From Leptodontidium sp. MPI-SDFR-AT-0119 (Eukaryota; Ascomycota; Leotiomycetes; Helotiales; Leptodontidiaceae): a stretch of 64,000 nucleotides of DNA. Of the stretch, positions 57,935 through 64,000 are shown one piece after another. Location of the stretch: positions 558,001 to 622,000 of the forward strand of contig JAHLEZ010000005.1 of NCBI GenBank assembly GCA_020726505.1, read 5' to 3'. The position numbers and the translations under genes were made by a program. Below the pieces are notes generated by a model. The model searched no databases. It had not been told where the DNA came from and was given only the letters and a program-made list of their open reading frames with translations. Positions within the stretch are counted from its first letter, which is position 1, and every line of letters begins with the position of its first letter.

Positions 57935-60900
57935 ATGAATCTCACCCTAAACTTCTGGAGTTTGACCATATTTTTGACGATACTGGGTTTCTATGTGCAA
58001 TTGTCCTCTCAGCAAGATTGTAGTGCTGCCAACCCGTGTCCGTTAGGATGTTGCAGTATGTTATACTATTTACAGACAAACCCATACACTTTCGTGTTAT
58101 ATGAAACATGGAGATTCAAGGTTACTGATAAATCACACAGGTAGCAGCGGATGGTGTGGAATGGGTCCTGACTTTTGTGGCCCGCCAAACTGCGTTTCAA
58201 CTTGTGACGCGAAATCCGAGTGCGATCCAGGATGGGGAAGCTCGTGGTCTAATAGTACTAAATGTCCACTGAATGTCTGTTGTTCAAAGGTCTGTATCCT
58301 CCAGCACCTTGAGTTGTATTTTCATTGAATGTTGACGCGTGAAAATTTAGTATGGTTTTTGCGGAACGACAAATGATTTTTGCAATGGCACCAAGGTAGA
58401 AAGGCCAGCCTGTTCTTCAGACAATAAAATTGAGAAAGTGATTGGGTATTATGAGTCTTGGTCTTTTACGGAGAGATTATGCAATGGGATGACCCCAGAA
58501 CGAATTCCTTATGGGATTTATACACATATCAAGTAAGACCTTGATCTTCAAAACCATTCAAGAATGATAACTCTGACATATCTTTAGCTTTGCATTTGCA
58601 ACCATCGATCCCACGACTTTCGAAGTGAAGGCAAGCAGTCCAGGTGCAGATGATCTAATGAAACGAATGAAGAACGTTAAAATCTTGCAAAATGGAGTGC
58701 AGCTCTGGATCGCTATCGGTGGCTGGACTTTCAATGATGCCAATCAACCTACTGCCAACGTCTTTTCTCAATTAGCGGCTTCTACAGCCCACCAAGACGC
58801 CTTTGCAAATTCCCTCATTTCAATGATGAACACGTATGGATTTGATGGTGTGGACATTGACTGGTGAGAGACTCATCAAATTCTTTCGAGCTTTGCTAAC
58901 AAATTCGCAGGGAGTACCCCCGAGCTGATGATAGGAATGGGAAGCCTGAAGATTACAAGAATCTCGTTTCCTGGATGAAGAACCTGAAAGCGAAATTGGA
59001 TAAAAAAGGTCTGAGTATCACTATCCCGTCCAGTTTCTGGTACATGCAGCATTTCGATATCGTGGCCCTGGAGAAATCTGTCGATTGGTTCAACGTCATG
59101 TTATACGATCTCCACGGATCTTGGGACTTGCTTGGCAAATTTACTGGTCCCTACATAAACACCCACACAAATCTCACGGAGATTCAAGATTCTCTCGATC
59201 TTCTCTGGAGAAACAAAATCAACCCCGACAAATTAGTTTTTGGCATGGCGTTTTACGGCCGCAGTTTTACCCTAACGAATCCATCTTGCTCGACTCCAGG
59301 GTGTATATTTGCATCCGGTGGCAACGCCGGTGAATGCTCTAACACTGCCGGTGTTCTTCTAAATCCAGAGATCCATAAGATTATCGACAACGAGAAACTC
59401 ACGCCTGTGTTTTACGAGAAAGAAGCTGTCAAAACTATCAATTGGGGAAATCAATGGGTGTCGTATGATGATGCGGATACGTGGGCGATCAAGTCCAAAC
59501 TTCTCAAAGAGCAATGCTTGAAAAATATAATGGTTTGGGCTATCAGCCACGACGACCTCAATGGAACCTATGCGAAAGAATTGACTAAAGCAGTAGGACG
59601 TGAAGGTTGGTACTCCAAATCCCTTGAAGAGCAACTTTAGTGATTCTGATCTTCTACCAGTCATGGTTAACCCCAACATCGAACCCCAGCCTATTATCCT
59701 CCCACCAGACATCGTCGATACTTGCAGATGGACAAACTGCAATGAGAATTGCCCGACTGGTTTCAAGAATGTGCCCAGAGACGGGACGAAACTAATGATG
59801 ACCGATGATACCGCCTGTCTGAGCGGCACACATCAATTCTGTTGTCCTGCTGACGAGGAACAACCTACATGTCTATGGCGTGGTTTTAAAAACTCTGGAG
59901 CTTGTTCCCCAGGATGTAAAGCCGATGAGGCGGAAGTAGGAACCCTGAGTGTCGGATGTTCCTCGAAACATCAAAGTGCTTGCTGTACTGCACTGCCAGT
60001 AGTAGAAGCATACAACGACTGTAAATGGGTTGGTTCCGCAGGTCTATGTTCGAAATCTGGTGGCCATGCCAGCTGTCCTTCTGATTATCCCGAGTTCATC
60101 GTCGCAGGCAGTGCGGGAGCAGGTGGCGAGCAAGTCTGTTCCCAAGGCGCAAAAAGCTATTGTTGCAAAAACCCAGCACCCTCACAGTGGACAGACTGTG
60201 CGTGGAACACGAAGCAATCTAGCTTACCGTCTTTCTTTCAGGGTGCTTGCGATTCGTCGTGTCCATCGGGAACGATTCGCATTGCTATGCAGAAAGGAGG
60301 CTGCTCCTATGGATGGGAGTCTTATTGCTGTAAAGGACAACCGCCGCCAACAGTAGCCCCCAGAGACCCTAGCTTTGGCAATGGGCAATACGCTGAGTTT
60401 TCTGCACTGATTGATGATTACATGAAGGACTCAACTTGCCCTGCCACCTATCTTAGTGAACAGGGAGGGGATTTCTACTACGACAATCCTGTGAAGAGAA
60501 GCGATATCTCTATCAGACAAGGTCCACCTTGTAGCCAATCGTCGTTCGAAAGGCTGGTCTACTTTATTGGGACTCTGATTTCTCAATACTACCTCGTGGG
60601 AGCCAGTCTCCGGGCTTTATGGCAAGTACACCTACTTCTCCTTACCCCTCCATAGTCATATACTCGACGAAGACACCAAACAACTCACATATCTTATGCT
60701 AACTCTCACCCCAGGAACACGAGAGTAGCCGATCATTTCGATACGGCCTTGGAACTCGATTCGATTGCCAGCGAGATACAGGCGACGGGATGGAATTCCA
60801 TCAATTACATGACTGACATGCTTCTTAATCCGGCTGCGGCCGGAATGGGATTGAGAGAGAGGAACACCGCGCGGTCAGCCGTCTGCACTCTCCCACGTAC

Positions 60901-61863
60901 TGGCCTGAAGAGAAGCGTTAACTTCCAAACTACCAAGGGGGAAAAGAAAAATATAACAGTAGACAATGAGCAGAAAGAGGAATTGCTCGAAGACCGCAGA
61001 ATTAGCCCCGCTGGTAAGTTCCTTTGAACAGTAATTCTGCTCATCAACCACAAAACCTCTATCTCTTGTATTTTTCAAGAGAGAGTTCAAACTAATACCA
61101 TATTGCAGATTACCCAGCCGCATTGACCGGTCGATCCCCATCAACCCGCACAATCTTAGCCGGTATAGCAGCCGGCCACTTGACCGTAAACTATGCTCGC
61201 TGGCAATACATGAACGGCGGCGAGCATCCGGGCCCCTTCCTCGAGATAGCATATTGGATCGGTCCAACGCCCGGAGTCGCACCCACCGCAGCAGAAGAAA
61301 CAAATCTGAGACTCAACATTTACAGAGATACTACTCGTGGCCGCACTGGCAGAGACCGTTGGGTCGTTTTCCACATCCATTTTGTGCCTGGTCCTAATCT
61401 CCTAGCCGACTTCGAAGGACGCACTTTTATTGGGACGCCTTCTATTCGAATGTATCACGGACAGACGGCAAGTGTCACCCGTGGAGCGATTCGAGTTGAT
61501 AACAGAGATACGGGTACCACCATTGCTATCAATTCCCGTTCTCCGCTTGTGAATTGCCCGCAGGGTTCGCTTTGGTATATCGGTATGCCGACGGTTGTTC
61601 CGCAAACATCTGATGCGTCCGAGGCGTTCGCTATAGAGATTCAGCAATGGGGACATAGTTTGTGGGATAATCATTATGTTGATTCCTTGTCTTTACAGTA
61701 CATATTTAATGTGCAGCACTGGACGCAATCTAATGAGATTGATCTCAACAGGGGATATCCGGCACTTACTTTGACTAATGCGAATGCCAATGTTGCTTCG
61801 TATAATTGGAGGTGGAATCCAGCTACAAACCAGTATGAGACGGGGCCGAATGTCCCGCCTTGA
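57935..61863 (+). CDS. Multidomain GH18 chitinase with hevein-like and killer-toxin-like modules
   Basis: Eight exons (57935-58055, 58141-58289, 58351-58532, 58588-58863, 58911-59599, 59661-60621, 60715-61013, 61109-61863) give 1143 residues. A signal peptide is followed by hevein-type chitin-binding cysteines (CPLGCCSSSGWCG, about 36-48; YGFCGTTNDFC, about 91). The GH18 domain (about 119-470) has the catalytic motif DGVDIDWEY (D237 to catalytic Glu244), formed across an exon join. A Cys-rich region (about 490-740) has repeated CRWTNC/CKWVGS-like units and QFCCP/SYCCK pairs, as in killer-toxin-alpha-like chitinases. A basic stretch and an unrecognised 250-residue C-terminal region follow. Such enzymes degrade chitin in antagonistic or remodelling roles. 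Intron 5 hides a stop; intron 6 is GC-AG. Confidence 0.85.
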
Positions 61864-62184
61864 GATGGGGGAATATCTTTGAATGTACCATAAAGTATTA
61901 GGGGAATTCTTCGGACATATTGTATATAAGACATATAGCCTAGCTAATGAATATACACTCTGGTCTCGTTTCACTAGATGGATGTAGCTTAGAGACTTGT
62001 TGCTGTTCTTTCCTCCGCTGAAGGTGGGATTTTCCCGATAACTTCAATATGATAGTGGAACTATTGTCTGGTGGAAATCTTCTTTGGTGTGGGCCAGATG
62101 CTTCCGCCTAAAGTGCTTCATTAAGTCTCCTGGACTGGCAAACTTGTAGGTACGCTGACCCAGGCTTTCCGTCAAGCCAGAGGC
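61864..62184. other. Short intergenic stretch after the chitinase
   Basis: 321 bp with no gene seen; it probably holds the chitinase 3' UTR and the broken left end of the helicase remnant. Confidence 0.4.
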
Positions 62185-63278
62185 ATGGACTTTTTGAATC
62201 ATCCTTCATCCAATTCTTCCAACAAGACTCATTCGATATCCATTGACATGTCTCATCATGTCGTCTTCTTAACGCTTATTCGTAGACTGTCTCCTGAATC
62301 TTCTCATTCTACTTCTTGCTCAATTTGCGGTGCCGATCTGCTGGATGACATTCTTGAAGGGGCGGTGTCTGGCCTTGCCAGTCAACCTAAAAGAACCTAA
62401 TGTGGCCAGATGATATGCGAATTATGCATCTCCGATCAAATGAGGGACAACAGATTCGAGCCTCAGCTTCGGATGTTCCAGAACGATAGCTCAGCACCTG
62501 CAACACCTATCCCGGATAGTGACGCGACACCAATCATTGAGTCTATGTCTACAAAGATCAAAGCTCTTGTGGCAGATCTCTACAAACACAACGACATTGA
62601 GAAAAGGTATACACCACTCTTATCTCTGAAATGACTATCCAGCTGACGAACATTTCAGTGTTTTATTTTCATATTGGGCAAACACTCTTGACTTTGTTCA
62701 GCTGATGCTGAATGACAAGGGAATCAATCCCCCATACGAGAATCGATGGGAAGACATCTCTCACCCAAAGAAAAGAAGCTCTGTCGGCTTTCCAGTCTGG
62801 TGACTCTGTGCGTGTCATTCTTGTGTCGATCACATGTGGTGGTGCGGGGTGAGTTGTACTGAAGAGCAGAAAAGACGCATTCACTGATGGGACGTCATAG
62901 TCTTGACCTGACTGCAGGTTCTCGGGCATATCTTCTCGAACCTCACTGGAACCCGATGGTCGAAGAGCAGGCTCTCTGTCGAGTCCACCGAGTTGGCCAG
63001 GAGCGCAACGTCACTACTATTAGATACTTGATGCGCGATTCATTCGAGGAAGTAAGCTCGTCTAGATCTGCTCACTGAGTCTTCCGTGTACTATCCTGAC
63101 AGCATGCAGCAAATTGTCAAGCCTCAAAAGCGGAAGAAGATGCTGGCAGAAGTGACATTTTCCCAAAGTCCGCTCTCAGAGGATGGTATTAGACTCGGAA
63201 TATTACAGGTACGCTTTCAACTGATCGAGCTGAATGATTCTCATTCTGTTGCAGTACCTGAAGTCCGTCCTGAAATGA
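62185..63278 (+). pseudogene. Remnant of a Snf2-family helicase with RING-like finger (Rad5/Rad16-like)
   Basis: Only the C-terminal part of the gene remains. A RING-like piece (CSICGADLLDD, then CGQMICELC) is interrupted by an in-frame TAA at 62398-62400. The helicase C-terminal domain follows: TRIDGKTSLTQRKEAL, VRVILVSITCGGAGLDLTAG, LEPHWNPMVEEQALCRVHRV and GQERNVTTIRYLM. A frameshift lies near 62,735-62,745, before TRIDGK. Old introns still carry good GT-AG ends (for example around 62,850 and 63,190), and the family's C-terminus (QKRKKMLAEVTF, then a final LQYLKSVL) is complete at 63278. The N-terminal ATPase half is absent from the window, so the copy is 5'-truncated and dead. Confidence 0.85.
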
Positions 63279-63622
63279 TGAGCGCTTATAGAAGTGCTAG
63301 CATACATTTGAAATGTCTGGTTCAAGTACCTAACATGATGTTTGGGCCGCTGCTGCGGTCTTCTTGTACGGTTTTTGGCTTTTCATGACCAGGGGGAGCT
63401 ACAAGAGCAGCAGCGACAGGAGGTATCAGTAGAGTTGATGAGGGACGACGACGGTGAGGGCCACGACTGTCTTTGAGGCAGGAGTTCCACTATACGTTCG
63501 CTTTCCATCGGTGGACCTTCATAGGGTACGAGGCATATGTAAATAGGATTGTTGCGCTCTGATTGACCATCAACGCCGTCTCGAAGTACGTCTGCAGTGT
63601 TTTCTAACGACAGCTCTTCTAG
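63279..63622. other. Short intergenic stretch between decayed genes
   Basis: 344 bp; no gene or repeat is recognised. Confidence 0.4.
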
Positions 63623-64000
63623 CTATAACGTGCTATCGAAGGTCGCCAGGTACGATTGCTGCTCTTCCCCATTTAATGCTCGCGTTCCATTAACCCAGTT
63701 GACCGTGGAATCCTTCAACGCCTTCTTAACAACCTCCTGGTGCAGATCAGTCCTACCGGAGAAGTCGTTGGCTCGCTCCGCGAGCACTCTCATCTGTACT
63801 TCCTTCATATAGGGGTAATACACTTGATTCCACCTCTTTACTGTCTAGAGCGAAACTTTTAAAAAAACGTCTGTTAAATCCTTTTGTCCGGAAAAAGAGG
63901 ATGTACATCAAACCATCTTTCAGCATACGAGTTTCGGCATCTTCCATCTCAGTACTAATACCCTCCACCCGTATGTCATGAAGGAACTTCCAAAAACGAT
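63623..64000 (-). pseudogene. Frameshifted fragment of an unknown gene at the right window edge
   Basis: On the minus strand an open frame enters from beyond the window (RFWKFLHDIRVEGI, then RTKGFNRRFFKSFALDSKE). It seems to continue in the next frame (RWNQVYYPYMKEVQMRVLAE to a stop at 63623), ending EEQQSYLATFDSTL. The two frames overlap around 63,753-63,823 and I see no intron of the right length. So a one-base shift is likely. The wording is protein-like, but I recognise no family. A gene with an unusual intron or an assembly error are the alternatives. Confidence 0.45.

Noticed and set aside
59638..59640. TAG as the true end of the chitinase
   Set aside because: A 61-nt phase-1 intron removes it and joins the GH18 domain to the Cys-rich module expected of this enzyme type.
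1..64000. CRISPR arrays, operons or bacterial-type ribosome binding sites
   Set aside because: The sequence is that of an intron-containing fungal genome; no regularly spaced direct repeats of CRISPR type were seen.
1..64000. tRNA and rRNA genes
   Set aside because: I looked for B-box-like GGTTCRANNCC words with a matching cloverleaf and for rRNA core sequences and found none convincing; a covariance-model scan would be decisive.

Overview
The window looks like nuclear DNA of a filamentous ascomycete fungus. Genes are broken by short GT-AG introns, mostly 50-280 nt, with CTAAC/CTGAC-like branch sites. The gene set is typically fungal: SCD6, a PUF protein, NUO-78, an RNT1-type RNase III, an ATG37-type acyl-CoA-binding protein, CFEM, LysM, HET and subgroup-C-like GH18. 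The overall flavour suggests Pezizomycotina, perhaps Leotiomycetes; the class is an inference. Most exon structures below were worked out by hand from reading-frame continuity, splice sites and family conservation. They lack transcript support.

Positions 1-43.7 kb are mainly conserved housekeeping genes: a truncated membrane protein at the left edge, an unknown Ser-rich protein, a GFA-type zinc protein, an ATG37-like protein, RNase III divergent from mitochondrial ribosomal protein mS33, a PUF RNA-binding protein, a KPWE-motif (PEX39-like) protein divergent from the SCD6/LSM14 mRNP protein, a GNAT acetyltransferase, the 75-kDa complex I subunit, the ERD2 HDEL receptor divergent from a Ubl-WLM metalloprotease, a membrane protein with an apparent frameshift, a RidA protein, a CFEM surface protein, a LicD-type transferase and a PaaI-type thioesterase. 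A 286-bp miniature inverted-repeat transposon with TA target duplications lies at 3.6 kb. A small AT-rich patch that may be a RIP-degraded repeat lies at 21.6 kb.

From 45.7 kb to the right end the content becomes accessory. It holds a tiny intron-containing gene for a Kex2-processed, eight-cysteine secreted peptide, a HET-domain protein with an acidic ORF behind it, an ankyrin-repeat protein, a four-LysM secreted protein, and a second LysM protein divergent from a 1143-residue GH18 chitinase with hevein-like and killer-toxin-like Cys-rich modules. It ends in decayed genes: a Snf2/RING helicase remnant and an unknown frameshifted fragment at the edge.

The LysM/LysM/chitinase set resembles the chitin-binding plus chitinase neighbourhoods known from other fungi. 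With HET and ankyrin genes beside it, the region may serve recognition or antagonism of other fungi or hosts; that reading is inference. The eight-cysteine peptide at 45.8 kb is the most novel-looking single item.
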